NCBI RefSeq assembly: GCF_006715165.1
Contig: NZ_VFMS01000001.1
Location: 2,108,001-2,172,000 of the forward strand
Length of the DNA: 64,000 nucleotides
Origin: Arthrobacter sp. SLBN-122
Lineage (GTDB): Bacteria; Actinomycetota; Actinomycetes; Actinomycetales; Micrococcaceae
Direction of reading: 5' to 3'
This document shows, one piece after another, positions 32,132 to 41,459 of the stretch. The translations under genes were made by a program, and so were the position numbers. The first letter of the stretch is position 1. Every line of letters begins with the position of its first letter. Below the pieces are notes generated by a model. It was given only the letters and a program-made list of their open reading frames with translations. It was not told the origin of the DNA and did no database searches.

Positions 32132-33274
32132 CTAGGCTGAAAAAGTTGCTTCGGTGGGATCCCAGTCCTCGGGGAGGGCAGGAACCTTGGCGGCAGAACT
32201 TTCGACGTCAACAAACGTGCGATTGTCGATTGATTCTGAGATGGAGGCCATGGTGTCAAGGATGTGGAACGCGAGCTCTCCCTGTGCGCGGTGCGGGCGG
32301 CCTTCCCGGATCGCCCGCGCCATTTCAAGTACCCCTGTGCCCCGGCTGGCGGTAGAGCCAACCGACGGAACAACGGTCCAATCGTCTGAGCCGAGCTTGC
32401 AGATCCTGATGTCGCCATCGAACATGTTGGGGTCCGGAAGTGCGATGGTGGCGTCGGACCCGGTGATCTCAACGAAGCCGGCACGCTTGAGTGGCGAGTC
32501 GAAGCTGAAGATGCTCTGTGCGGATTCCCCGGCTTCGAATTCCAGGATCGAGCTGACGTGGGTCGGGACGGTAACCTCAAACTGCTCTCCGGCCTTGGGA
32601 CCTGAACCAATGACACGGGATTCGCGGGATTTTGACCCAAACGCGGCCACGCGGCGGATGCTGCCGAAAGTCTGGACGAGGGTTGTCAGGTAGTAGGGTC
32701 CGATGTCGAACAGGGGCCCTGCGCCGTCCTGGAAAAGGAAAGCCGGGTTGGGGTGCCATGACTCCGGGCCGGGCGACTGCATCAGGGTTAAGGCCGTCAG
32801 GGGCGTACCGATGTCCCCCCGCTCGATCATGCGGCGGGCAGTCTGCAGGCCGGCACCAAGGAAAGTGTCAGGTGCGCAGCCGAGCCGAACGCCGGCGGCA
32901 TCCGCTGCCTTCAGCAGGCCGAGACCGCTCTCGCGGTCCAGTGAGAACGGCTTCTCGCTCCAGACATGCTTCCCTGCATGCACCGCCTGGGTTGCCACTT
33001 CCACATGCGCGGCTGGAATGGTCAGGTTGATAACGATTTCCACTTCGGGGTTGCCCAAAACGGCGTCCACCCCTCCGTGATTGGGAATTCCATATTCGGC
33101 GGCACGGGTGGCTGCGGCTTCCTCGAACAGGTCGCCGATGGCAACTACACGGACGTCGGGAAAGCTGGTGAGGTTGTCCAGATACTGCTTGCTGATGACG
33201 CCGGCACCAATGATGCCGACGCCTACCGGGCCTGAGCCCGAGGGACCAAACGAGGCTCCTGCTGCCTGGCTCAT
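32132..33274 (-). CDS. Gfo/Idh/MocA-family oxidoreductase
   Basis: A 380-residue NAD(P)-dependent oxidoreductase. It has the Rossmann site VGIIGAGVISKQYL, the catalytic lysine in VWSEKPFSL, and the second-domain motif GPLFDIGPYYL, where Tyr stands in place of the usual His. It differs clearly from the paralogue at 27589, so the operon carries two non-redundant dehydrogenases or reductases, perhaps for opening and closing steps of a 3-keto-sugar route. It overlaps the TIM-barrel gene at 33271 by four bases (ATGA). Confidence 0.87.
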   Translation of the reverse strand: MSQAAGASFGPSGSGPVGVGIIGAGVISKQYLDNLTSFPDVRVVAIGDLFEEAAATRAAEYGIPNHGGVDAVLGNPEVEIVINLTIPAAHVEVATQAVHAGKHVWSEKPFSLDRESGLGLLKAADAAGVRLGCAPDTFLGAGLQTARRMIERGDIGTPLTALTLMQSPGPESWHPNPAFLFQDGAGPLFDIGPYYLTTLVQTFGSIRRVAAFGSKSRESRVIGSGPKAGEQFEVTVPTHVSSILEFEAGESAQSIFSFDSPLKRAGFVEITGSDATIALPDPNMFDGDIRICKLGSDDWTVVPSVGSTASRGTGVLEMARAIREGRPHRAQGELAFHILDTMASISESIDNRTFVDVESSAAKVPALPEDWDPTEATFSA

Positions 33275-34011
33275 GCATTCACCTTTCCGGCGCTGAGGTA
33301 GTTATAGCTGTCACGTACAGCCTCGAACATGTCGCCTTGGAAGTCGTCGAGTTCCACGACGCCGGCTTCGAGCGACCCGGCCGCGGCAAGAACGTCCCAG
33401 ATGGGCATTTGACCATCTCCAACAGCCAATTGGCTGGAGGGATCCGACGTGACCGGGCCATCCTTGATATGGATGAACTTCACCCGCTGCCCGAGGCGGG
33501 CCAGCAGTTCGGTGGGGTTCTGGCCCCCCACAGCCGCCCAGTAGGTGTCCAGTTCCAGGACCACCTCGGGCGAGAGGTGATCAGCAAGGTGTTCAATCGC
33601 AGTTTTGCCGTCGATGACTGACTCCACCTCCCACCAATGATTGTGGTAGCCGACTCGAACCCCATAGCCAGCTCCCTTGATGGCAGCTGCATTCAGCTGT
33701 TCGGCTGTCGCCTTGATGTCTTCGATGGTGTTCCAACGTTCGATCGGAACGTGGGGGTCGATAACGGTGCCAATGCCCAGCTGCTGTGCTGCGGCAAAAA
33801 TGGCGTCCTGGTCGTCGGTGAGCAGGGGCGCATGCCCGGACGGAGCGATCAGGTTGTTTTCTGCCAGTGCTTGCTTGAGTTCAGCAGCTTTGGCGACGAA
33901 TCGGTAGGGCTCCACCATGGTGAAACCAATTTCGGCCAGTCGGCGGATAGTTCCGGCCAGATCCTCTTCAAGGGCCTTCCGGACCGTGTAGAGCTGGATC
34001 GAGTATGACAC
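33271..34011 (-). CDS. TIM-barrel sugar isomerase/epimerase-like protein (246 aa)
   Basis: A compact xylose-isomerase-like barrel, first gene of the carbohydrate operon. Likely metal ligands: VGYHNHWWE (His/Glu), LELDTYW (Asp), IHIKDG (His/Asp) and VELDDFQGD (Glu). The N-terminus SIQLYTVRKAL is usual for small members. Length (246 aa) is short compared with the 333-residue barrel at the operon's other end. Proteins of this group include eliminases and hydratases of 3-keto-glycosides; I infer such a role from the two neighbouring oxidoreductases. A sigma-70-like promoter lies 85-113 bp upstream. Confidence 0.85.
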   Translation of the reverse strand: MSYSIQLYTVRKALEEDLAGTIRRLAEIGFTMVEPYRFVAKAAELKQALAENNLIAPSGHAPLLTDDQDAIFAAAQQLGIGTVIDPHVPIERWNTIEDIKATAEQLNAAAIKGAGYGVRVGYHNHWWEVESVIDGKTAIEHLADHLSPEVVLELDTYWAAVGGQNPTELLARLGQRVKFIHIKDGPVTSDPSSQLAVGDGQMPIWDVLAAAGSLEAGVVELDDFQGDMFEAVRDSYNYLSAGKVNA

Positions 34012-34095
34012 TGTCTCTCCTCGTCGTTTTTGGTTTTAGCCCAGATCGACGCCGCCGATGGTCACCATCGATGGGCCTTATGTGCTGTATCTCAC

Positions 34096-34124
34096 AACCT
34101 AGAGGCACTTATGACGACCGTCAA
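34096..34124 (-). promoter_or_regulatory. Sigma-70-like promoter of the carbohydrate operon
   Basis: On the minus strand TTGACG (34124-34119) and TAGGTT (34101-34096) are spaced by 17 bases. The region is A/T-richer and lies between the operon and the divergent ROK gene, so the ROK protein probably acts here. Confidence 0.6.
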
Positions 34125-34197
34125 GCAAAAGTTGAAATATTATCGACGTACTTCTGATGGTGTGGCAGGCATAAGGGATACGTGTTATCACTAGGAC

Positions 34198-35424
34198 ATG
34201 ACAGCAACATCTGGAAATGACCACGGCCAGGACTCCGTTGCGCTTGACGTCGGCAGCCTGTCGCGCGCCGGCGACCTCTTCCAGCTGCTGCGTGACGGCC
34301 AGGCCCGCACCCGCGCCGAGCTTGCCCTGAGTACGGGGCTGGCCCGGTCAACCGTGGCCTCGCGGATCGACGCGCTGATGCTGTCAGGCCTCGTCGGCCC
34401 CGCCGGCGAGGCGCTCTCCAGCGGCGGCAGGCCGCCGTCGCGCTTTGCCTTCAACCCAGCCGCCCGCCTGGTGCTGGCCGTGGACGTGGGCGCCACCCAT
34501 GTCATCGTTGCGGTCACGGACCTCGGCGGCAACATCCTGGCCGAACACCGGCTGGCTCAGCAGGTGGCCGACGGCCCGGAAGCGGTCCTGGACCAGGTGG
34601 TGGCGCAGGGCAAGGAACTGCTGGCGTCCACCGGACGAAGCGTGGCGGAACTCGCCGGGATCGGAATCGGCCTGCCCGGACCCGTGGAACACGACACGGG
34701 CAAGCCCGTTAAGCCGCCCATCATGCCGGGCTGGGACGGGTTCGATGTGGTCAGCTACGTTCAGCGGTCGCTGCCCGTGCACGTGCTGGTGGACAACGAC
34801 GTGAACATCATGGCGTTGGGGGAGCAGTCCGCCCACTGGCCCGAACACAACAACTTCTTCTTCGTGAAGGTGGCTACCGGTATCGGCTCCGGCATCATCA
34901 GCAACGGGGAACTGCAGCGCGGCGCCAACGGCACGGCAGGCGACCTGGGGCACGTCCAGGTGGCGCGCGGCGCGGACGTCCTGTGTGCCTGTGGAAACTA
35001 CGGGTGCCTGGAAGCGCTGGCGTCAGGTCCCGCCGTCGTGCGTTCCCTCCGGGACCAGGGGCTGGACGTGGCGAAGGGCGCGGATGTGCTCCGGCTGGCC
35101 GCAGACGGCAACCTCCAGGCCATCCAGGCACTGCGCCAGGCCGGCCGGGACATCGGCGAGGTATTGGCCACCGTGGTCAACCTGCTCAACCCGTCCGTCA
35201 TTGTGGTGGGCGGCAGCGTCGGCGAGACGGGGGAGCACCTGGTCGCCGGCATCCGCGAGGTGGTCTACCGGCGCTCGCCGCCGCTGGCCACCTCGCACCT
35301 GCGCATCAACGGCTCGCGCGCCGGCAGCCAGGCAGCAGTCCTGGGCGCCAGCAAACTGGTCACCCAGTACGTCCTCTCGCCGGCTGTCATCGAAGCAACG
35401 CTGGCAGGCGCCTTCGCGGGGTAG
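34198..35424 (+). CDS. ROK-family transcriptional regulator
   Basis: A 408-residue ROK protein with an N-terminal winged helix (LFQLLRDGQARTRAELALSTG, then STVASRIDALMLSGLV) and a sugar-kinase-like effector domain. The latter has VLAVDVGATHVIVAV, GIGIGLPGPV, LVDNDVNIMALGE and the zinc motif CACGNYGCLEAL. It is the likely repressor of the divergent carbohydrate operon, released by the imported sugar or an intermediate. The 186-bp intergenic region carries the operon promoter. The 3' end overlaps a terminator hairpin. Confidence 0.92.
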   Translation: MTATSGNDHGQDSVALDVGSLSRAGDLFQLLRDGQARTRAELALSTGLARSTVASRIDALMLSGLVGPAGEALSSGGRPPSRFAFNPAARLVLAVDVGATHVIVAVTDLGGNILAEHRLAQQVADGPEAVLDQVVAQGKELLASTGRSVAELAGIGIGLPGPVEHDTGKPVKPPIMPGWDGFDVVSYVQRSLPVHVLVDNDVNIMALGEQSAHWPEHNNFFFVKVATGIGSGIISNGELQRGANGTAGDLGHVQVARGADVLCACGNYGCLEALASGPAVVRSLRDQGLDVAKGADVLRLAADGNLQAIQALRQAGRDIGEVLATVVNLLNPSVIVVGGSVGETGEHLVAGIREVVYRRSPPLATSHLRINGSRAGSQAAVLGASKLVTQYVLSPAVIEATLAGAFAG

Positions 35425-35448
35425 GACCGGAAGTCCCGGCCCTACCCC
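35418..35448. terminator. Hairpin overlapping the ROK stop codon
   Basis: GGGGTAGGACCGG (35418-35430) pairs with CCGGCCCTACCCC (35436-35448) with one mismatch. It includes the TAG of the ROK gene and stops 10 bp short of the convergent GH13 gene, so it may serve both. Confidence 0.55.
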
Positions 35449-35458
35449 GGTACGTACC

Positions 35459-37735
35459 TTAGGCGTCCGCCTCGGGCTCAGGCGCTTCGGTCAGGATCAG
35501 GGCAGTTCCGCCGTAGGCGGGCAGCTCCAGGAAGAAGCTGTGCAGGTCATCCACCTGCCCCACGGTCTCGCCGCTGAACAGATCCTTGACGTTGGCGCCG
35601 GAGGGCAGCTCATTGGACTGGATGCTGCCGGCGATGTCCTGGCCGGAGAAGTTGAGCGCGGTGACCTGGAGGGTGCCGTCCGTCAGCCTGTTGACCAGCA
35701 CCAGTGCGCTGCGGTTGGAAACGTCCGGGACATCGAGCAAGGTCCCGGTGGCGATGCCGTTCTCTTCCCGCACGGTGAGGATCCGCTGCAGCCGGCGCGC
35801 GAACGACTCGGGGTCCTTCAGCTGGTCCGGCAGGGAGCCATAGAGGCTGCGCGCCCGCGGCATCCCTGAGGAGGAGGTGATTGCGTCCGGGCTGGTGCCC
35901 ATGAGGTCGTGGGCGCCGCGGTTGATCCAGCGGGTATCGCCCTGCGAGGTCAGTTCCCGTACGCTGCTCCGGTCCAGCGCCAGGATTCCCATGAGGTCCC
36001 AGCCGGACAGGGCAAAGACGCCGGGCTGCAAGGCGTTGTACATGGCCAGGAGCAGATGGACGTCCCGGATCAGTGCTTCCTGTTCCGCGGTGGTGGCGGA
36101 CGGGTCCTTGATGCCCAGCGCAGCCATGATGAAGCTGACCGAGGTGCAGGCAATGCCGTTGGTGGTGAAGACGGCGTTGTATGGCGCGTTCTCGCCGGTC
36201 AGCCGCTCGCGCATGGTCTGCTGGATCTGTTCGGCCAGCTGGGCGCCGGTGAGTTCCTCGCCGTTGAGCTCGAACATCTCGTCCCGGTGCCCCGCGGCGA
36301 AGTGCAGGAGCTCGTAGGTGAGTTCGTCGTGGTTCTGCAGTGCGTGCACCAGGGAGGCCTGGTCCACGCCGATTTCCTGCGACAGGCGGAGGGTCAGCCG
36401 CAGGAACTCGGTATCGGCCGTGACCAGGGCGTAATGGTACGCAGGCCGGGTAATGAAGTCGTAGGACAGGTCCGGGCCTGCTTCGGAGGTTGCCTTGATG
36501 TCATCAATGGTCAGGTTCAGCTCCTGGAAGGAGAACCCGCCAACTTTGCGGATCATGGACCCGATGAGCTGGTTGGCGGCCTCGGACAGCGGGTGTCCTT
36601 CGGACCATCCGGGCTGCTCCTCGGCGCTCTTCTCCACCCCGAGGAACCCGTTGGCATCCAGGCGCAGCGCCCCGGTGCCCAGGTCCACCAGCGAATGCAG
36701 GGCATCGCCCACCACCAGCCGCATTCCCGCGAAGGTGGGATCCAGCCAGTTGATGGAGGGCTGGCCTGCCTTGAAGTAGTGCAGGTAGACCCAGCGGCGG
36801 GTCTTCCCGGCCGTGTCCACGATCGGCCTGGTAGCGCTCCAGTTGGTTTCCTTCACCCCGGGTTCGTAGAAGATGACCCGCTGCAGCCGGCCGATGATGT
36901 AGCCGGCCTTCTGCAGTGCCTGCTCCGAGTCGAGGCTAAGGTTGACCGAGTCGGCCCCCTCGGGGACGTCCGGGAGCAGGTGCCAGTCGTCTTCCGGGAT
37001 GTCCACCATGTGGTAGATGCCGGGGTAGTCCCGGAAATTCATTTCGGCCAGGCGGAAGTCCGCGCCCTTGCCGGTGTGGCCCGGGACGATGTCGTCGATG
37101 ACCGTGCCGTCATGCTCAGCGGCCACCTCGCACATGCGGCGGAACTCCTCCTCTGTGCCGAAGACCGGGTCGATCGCCATGCTGATTCGGTCGAAGTGCC
37201 CGTCCACGCTGGGAGTGTGGGACCAGCCGCTGATGCCGCCGGCGAGCTTCACGGGTCCGGTGTGGATGCCGCGGATGCCGATTTCACGGAACGCCTTCCA
37301 CATGGCCGGATCGCCCAGGGCGGAAAGGAAAGACTGGCCCGTGGGGGTGATGAAGGACAACGGGTAGGCGGTGAACCATACGGAGGCACGTTCGACGGCG
37401 GCCCGCGGGTTGGGATGGGCATAGGAGTTTTGCCACATGCTCGCCTGGCCGGACAGCTGCCGGGCCAACGTATTCGCGTCCCCGAGCATGGCCTGGTTGC
37501 GGAGCCAGTCCACGTAGGCCGCGTTCCGCCCGTCGAACTCGAAGGACGGCCTGCTGCCTACGAACTGGCGCCGGCGCGCGATGGGCCGCAGCGCCTTTGG
37601 CCTGGCTGCAAAGAACTGCTCGTCGAAATTGACGTCCAGTTCCGCCGTCGGCTCCGCAGCGCCCGCTTCCACTTCCCCGTTGCCTGCGGCTGCATCCGCT
37701 TCCGAAGTGTTCCCGCTGGTGCCCGGCTCCCGCAT
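35459..37735 (-). CDS. GH13 alpha-glucosidase/trehalose-synthase-like enzyme
   Basis: A 758-residue alpha-amylase superfamily protein. The first ~40 residues are acidic and disordered. Barrel motifs: [11 protein letters not shown] (region I), [10 protein letters not shown] with the nucleophile Asp (region II), FSFQELNL with the acid Glu (region III) and [10 protein letters not shown] (region IV). A C-terminal beta domain follows ([10 protein letters not shown] to [10 protein letters not shown]). The layout suits maltose-trehalose interconversion or alpha-glucosyl transfer, but the sequence is far from standard TreS, so I give no symbol. ATG 37735 follows AGAGGAG; the open frame extends 21 codons more without a site. 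It stands alone. Confidence 0.8.
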   Translation of the reverse strand: MREPGTSGNTSEADAAAGNGEVEAGAAEPTAELDVNFDEQFFAARPKALRPIARRRQFVGSRPSFEFDGRNAAYVDWLRNQAMLGDANTLARQLSGQASMWQNSYAHPNPRAAVERASVWFTAYPLSFITPTGQSFLSALGDPAMWKAFREIGIRGIHTGPVKLAGGISGWSHTPSVDGHFDRISMAIDPVFGTEEEFRRMCEVAAEHDGTVIDDIVPGHTGKGADFRLAEMNFRDYPGIYHMVDIPEDDWHLLPDVPEGADSVNLSLDSEQALQKAGYIIGRLQRVIFYEPGVKETNWSATRPIVDTAGKTRRWVYLHYFKAGQPSINWLDPTFAGMRLVVGDALHSLVDLGTGALRLDANGFLGVEKSAEEQPGWSEGHPLSEAANQLIGSMIRKVGGFSFQELNLTIDDIKATSEAGPDLSYDFITRPAYHYALVTADTEFLRLTLRLSQEIGVDQASLVHALQNHDELTYELLHFAAGHRDEMFELNGEELTGAQLAEQIQQTMRERLTGENAPYNAVFTTNGIACTSVSFIMAALGIKDPSATTAEQEALIRDVHLLLAMYNALQPGVFALSGWDLMGILALDRSSVRELTSQGDTRWINRGAHDLMGTSPDAITSSSGMPRARSLYGSLPDQLKDPESFARRLQRILTVREENGIATGTLLDVPDVSNRSALVLVNRLTDGTLQVTALNFSGQDIAGSIQSNELPSGANVKDLFSGETVGQVDDLHSFFLELPAYGGTALILTEAPEPEADA

Positions 37736-38099
37736 AAGCTCCTCTTTCCATTGCTCGTTTCCGTGCTGGCATGGATGCTCAAAAGACCCCTTGCCCAAGG
37801 AAAGGTACCCAGGGCAACAGGGAGTATTCGGCGTTCCCTCTCCCGATGCTACTGCGCAGCGGGGCCGGTGGAAGGGACAAACGTGCCCGGGCCAAGGGAT
37901 GCTTTGCCCGATCTCCCGGCCAATCTGCTGGGGGAGGGCGGCTGAAAGCAGGGGGTCCTTGCCTACCTACGCCGGTCCCGTACCGCGAATCCCCCTTTCC
38001 CCCTTGTTTCGCCGAGTTTGCCCACTAAGCCCGCCGCCGGTCGTATTCTTAGAACAAAGGTTTTGCAGTGGGCCGGAGTGCTGATAGCAGGGCTGGAGC
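37736..38099. other. 364-bp intergenic region, no gene seen
   Basis: This is the widest gap in the window, between the divergent GH13 and GAF-ANTAR genes. It must carry both promoters. I see no clear -10/-35 pair, operator, hairpin or conserved small gene; 37740-37760 holds the GH13 ribosome-binding site. Confidence 0.5.
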
Positions 38100-38984
38100 A
38101 TGGCCGCTGAACCCACGGGGCAGGTTGGCTGGGGACCGCTTCCAGTTACCCCGGAGCCGGTTTTCGACAGCAAGGACGTTGAAGACTACCTCCGGGATGT
38201 GACCCGCGATTTCATGGCGGGCATCAAAGGTGAGCGCCGCAGCATCAGCTGGGCGGCCACCCTCTTCCGCCTGGGCAAGGCGCACACCCTTGCGGCCAGC
38301 ACTGAGCAGGCACTTGAGGCGGACCGCGAACAATGCTCGTTTGCCGATGGGCCGGTCATGGAAGCCATGCGTACCGGGGAGTTCGTCCTGGTGTCGGACC
38401 TGAGCCGGGACCGCCGTTGGCCGGGGTATTCCAGCGCCGCCGCCGGCCACGGCGTGCAGTCCCTCCTCTCTGTCCCCATCCTCACCGAAGGCGGGACCAG
38501 TGCCGGCATCAACCTTTACGCGCCGTCCCCGCATACCTTCACCAGCGATGACCTGGTGCTCAGCCAAAGCTATGCGCGTGAGGTGGCGCGTGCCCTCCGG
38601 GTTGTGGTCCGGGTGGCTGAGCGTGCGGAAGCGACGGCGGGCCTCGCCGTCGTCCAAAGCTCCCTGGTCCTGGTGGACCTCGCTGTGCGCAGCCTGATGA
38701 ACGAATACGGCCTCACCCGGGAGGGCGCGCTGCGGTTCCTGCAGACGCAGGCGATGCACCACGAGCTGGATCTCCGGGACGCGGCATTGAACGTTGTGGC
38801 CCCCACGGGGATGGGCCCAGGGGCCGGGCAGCCTTCGGGGCTGCGGCAGGAAACGTACGACGGCGTGGCGGAGCTCCCGCGGCCGTCGTCGGCGGGGCGG
38901 GACTTTCCAACCGGAACGTCGCCCCGCAAGAACGCTGCGGCGGGGAAGGAACCCCCGCCCGCTGCGGAAGGGAGGACAGCATGA
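38100..38984 (+). CDS. GAF-ANTAR antitermination-type regulator
   Basis: A 294-residue protein. A GAF sensor occupies about residues 25-165 (SISWAATLFRLGKAHTLA, DRRWPGYSSAAAGHG, QSLLSVPILTEGG). An ANTAR RNA-binding domain follows at about 175-235 (LAVVQSSLVLVDLAVRSLMN, LTREGALRFLQTQA). ANTAR proteins bind paired RNA hairpins in nascent transcripts and prevent termination. The tail is disordered. It overlaps the downstream SGNH hydrolase gene by four bases (ATGA), so the two are co-translated. The signal and target transcripts are not evident. Confidence 0.88.
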   Translation: MAAEPTGQVGWGPLPVTPEPVFDSKDVEDYLRDVTRDFMAGIKGERRSISWAATLFRLGKAHTLAASTEQALEADREQCSFADGPVMEAMRTGEFVLVSDLSRDRRWPGYSSAAAGHGVQSLLSVPILTEGGTSAGINLYAPSPHTFTSDDLVLSQSYAREVARALRVVVRVAERAEATAGLAVVQSSLVLVDLAVRSLMNEYGLTREGALRFLQTQAMHHELDLRDAALNVVAPTGMGPGAGQPSGLRQETYDGVAELPRPSSAGRDFPTGTSPRKNAAAGKEPPPAAEGRTA

Positions 38985-39910
38985 CCATCGGGAAACAGGA
39001 ACTGCGCTCCATCGCGGACGGACCGGGCAGGCACCCCTGGCACCGGTTTGTAGCCCTGGGAGACTCCTACACGGAAGGGGTTGGCGACCCCGAACCGGAC
39101 AGCCTGGGCGGGCTTCGGGGCTGGGCTGACCGGGTGGCGGAGGAGCTGGCCGACAGCCAGCCGGACTTCGCCTATGCCAACCTGGCCATCCGCGGCATGC
39201 TGCTGCGGCAGATCCTCGACGGGCAGCTGGAACAGGCCCTGGAGCTGAAGCCCGACCTGATCGCCATGTCCGGCGGTGGCAACGACATCGTGTTCCGCCG
39301 CGGCGACCCGGACAAGCTGGCGGAAAAGATTGATGAGGCCGTGGGGGTCCTGGCTGCCACGGGCGCCACAGTGCTGCTGTATGCCGGTCCGGACTGGGGG
39401 AACACTCCGGTGTTCGGCAAGGTCCGCGGCCGTGTGGCGATCTACAACGAGCATCTCCACAGGATCGGGGCCCGGCACCACGCCATCATGGTTGACCTTT
39501 GGTGCCTCCCGGAACTGCAGCATGCGCTGATGTGGGACCCTGACCGGCTGCACTTGTCCCCGCTGGGCCACCACTCGGTGGCCGTGGCCACCCTCACCGC
39601 CCTGGGCGTACCGCACACGCTCAAGCCGTCCCAGCCCCGGCCACTTCCCGTCCACGGGTGGACGCAGGCCCGGGCCGAAGACCTGGTCTGGGCGAAGCAG
39701 TACTTCGTACCGTGGGTGCTGAAACAGATGCGGCCCCACCAGATGAATGGACTGGCAGCGAAGCGGCCGCTGCCGGGCCCGGTGTTCGGCGCTGGCCGTC
39801 CCGGTCCCTTCCCGCCCGGCCATCCGGCCGTCGGGACGTCCGTGCCCGGCGCCACCACCTATGTGGTGCCTGGAACGGATCCGGAACTGGGAACCGGCAG
39901 CGCGGCTTAG
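38981..39910 (+). CDS. SGNH/GDSL-family hydrolase
   Basis: A 309-residue esterase/lipase-like protein. Block I is FVALGDSYTEG (nucleophile Ser), block II has the Gly in ANLAIRGM, block III is MSGGGNDIVF (Asn) and block V is WDPDRLHLSPLGH (Asp and His), so the catalytic set is complete. No signal peptide is present, so it is probably cytosolic. It ends with a ~60-residue Pro/Gly-rich tail. Its start overlaps the GAF-ANTAR gene, and its TAG stop overlaps the stop of the convergent permease gene. Confidence 0.9.
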   Translation: MTIGKQELRSIADGPGRHPWHRFVALGDSYTEGVGDPEPDSLGGLRGWADRVAEELADSQPDFAYANLAIRGMLLRQILDGQLEQALELKPDLIAMSGGGNDIVFRRGDPDKLAEKIDEAVGVLAATGATVLLYAGPDWGNTPVFGKVRGRVAIYNEHLHRIGARHHAIMVDLWCLPELQHALMWDPDRLHLSPLGHHSVAVATLTALGVPHTLKPSQPRPLPVHGWTQARAEDLVWAKQYFVPWVLKQMRPHQMNGLAAKRPLPGPVFGAGRPGPFPPGHPAVGTSVPGATTYVVPGTDPELGTGSAA

Positions 39911-41259
39911 CGCTTCCTGGGGGAACGCTTCGCCGCGGCCTTCATGGCGGCCTTGGCCGCGGGCGGCAGTACGCCCTGCTCCGTTTCGGGTTCGGCCACC
40001 GTTCCGCGTGCCTTCGCGATGGCCTTCATGCCGTGGTAGATCACCAGGGCGGCAGCCGAACCCAGGGCAATGCCCGTGAACTTCAGGTCGCCGATGGTCC
40101 AGGTGTAGTCCGCGATGCCGATGATCAGGGCCACCGCGGCAGTGGTCAGGTTGACCGGGTTGGAGAAGTTCACCTTGTTCTGAACCCAGATCTTCACGCC
40201 CAGGATGCCGATCATGCCGTACAGCATGGTGGCCGCGCCGCCCAGCACGCCTGCCGGGACGGTGGCGATCAGCTCGCCGAACTTCGGTGAGAAGCTGAGC
40301 AGGATGGCGAACATGCCCGCCACCCAGTAAGCCGCCGTCGAATACACCTTGGTGGCAGCCATGACGCCGATGTTCTCCGCATACGTGGTGGTGCCGGACC
40401 CGCCGCCCAGGCCGGCCAGGACCGTGGCGGCGCCGTCGGCCATCAGCGCGCGCCCGGAGACGCCGTCGAGGTTCTGGCCTGTCATGGCGGCCACGGACTT
40501 CACGTGGCCGATGTTCTCTGCCACGAGCACCAGGACCACCGGGACAAACAGGCCCAGGACGCCGATGTGGAACTCCGGGGTCTGGAAATGGGGCAGGCCC
40601 ACCCAGGTTGCGGCGTCCATCTTGTCGTACTTCACTTCGCCGCGGAGCATGGCCACCAGGTAGCCCACCACCACGCCCACCAGGATGCTCAACCGGCCCA
40701 GGATCCCGCGGAACAGGACGCTGACCAGGATGATGGTGACCAGTGTGATCAGGGCCGTGATCGGGGCGGCGTCGAAATTCTGCTTGGCGGCGGGGGCCAG
40801 GTTCAGGCCGATCAGGGCCACGATCGCCCCGGTGACGATGGGCGGCATCAGCCGGTTGATCCAGCCGGCGCCAAACTTCTGCACCACGGCACCCACCAGG
40901 GCCAGGGTGGCACCGGCCAGCACCACGCCGCCCAGGGCACCGGGGATGCCGAACTGCGCCTGTGAAGCCGTGATGGGGGCGATGAACGCGAAGCTCGAGC
41001 CCAGGTAGCTGGGCACCCGGCCCTTAGTGATTACCAGGAACAGCAGCGTGCCGATCCCGGAGAAGAACAGCGTGGTGGCGGGCGGCATCCCGGTGATGAT
41101 GGGAACCAGGAAGGTGGCGCCGAACATGGCCACCACATGCTGCATCCCGACGCCGATGGTGAGGGGCCACGCCAACCGCTCATCCGGGGCCACCACCTGG
41201 CCGGGCTTGATGGTTTTGCCGGTGCCGTGCAGCTTCCATTTGATTCCGAGCATGCTCAT
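39907..41259 (-). CDS. NCS2 nucleobase permease (uracil/xanthine type)
   Basis: A 450-residue membrane protein with about 12-14 helices. The N-terminus has AWPLTIGVGMQHVVAMFGAT, characteristic of UraA/UapA-type carriers. The substrate-binding helices are seen as SSFAFIAPI, and VLVAENIGHVKSV followed by GGGSGTTTYAENIGVM. It imports uracil or xanthine with protons or sodium. A basic tail (AKRSPRKR) follows the last helix. An ATG two codons later (41253) is an alternative start. Its TAA shares bases with the SGNH stop. Confidence 0.92.
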   Translation of the reverse strand: MSMLGIKWKLHGTGKTIKPGQVVAPDERLAWPLTIGVGMQHVVAMFGATFLVPIITGMPPATTLFFSGIGTLLFLVITKGRVPSYLGSSFAFIAPITASQAQFGIPGALGGVVLAGATLALVGAVVQKFGAGWINRLMPPIVTGAIVALIGLNLAPAAKQNFDAAPITALITLVTIILVSVLFRGILGRLSILVGVVVGYLVAMLRGEVKYDKMDAATWVGLPHFQTPEFHIGVLGLFVPVVLVLVAENIGHVKSVAAMTGQNLDGVSGRALMADGAATVLAGLGGGSGTTTYAENIGVMAATKVYSTAAYWVAGMFAILLSFSPKFGELIATVPAGVLGGAATMLYGMIGILGVKIWVQNKVNFSNPVNLTTAAVALIIGIADYTWTIGDLKFTGIALGSAAALVIYHGMKAIAKARGTVAEPETEQGVLPPAAKAAMKAAAKRSPRKR

Positions 41260-41393
41260 GGGAAGGAATGCCTTTCAAGGGGGTGCCGCGAGGGGGCAAA
41301 GAATAACTTGCTCCAGAATACCGCCAAGTATTTGCGGCCGTCCGCTGTGGCCAACGTCACCGGCCGTCACGGGAAGAGGAGGAAAGCACTTGA

Positions 41394-41403
41394 AGTTGCA
41401 ACT
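41394..41403. promoter_or_regulatory. Perfect 10-bp palindrome upstream of the nitroreductase gene
   Basis: AGTTGCAACT lies 57 bp before the TTG start, flanked by CTTGA and ATGGA. The position suits an operator for a MarR- or HxlR-type regulator, but no such gene is adjacent. Confidence 0.3.
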
Positions 41404-41459
41404 ATGGAAAGCATCAGATGCCACCCCGGCAGGCGGGCGGCGCAGCGAAAGGTAAGCCA

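Noticed and set aside
35459..37735. Standard trehalose synthase (TreS)
   Set aside because: Key GH13 motifs are present, but the N-terminal catalytic sequence and length differ from typical TreS, so the assignment was left general.
35909..37945. 678-codon open frame on the plus strand
   Set aside because: It is antisense to the GH13 gene and has the composition of a mirror frame. No domain is visible.
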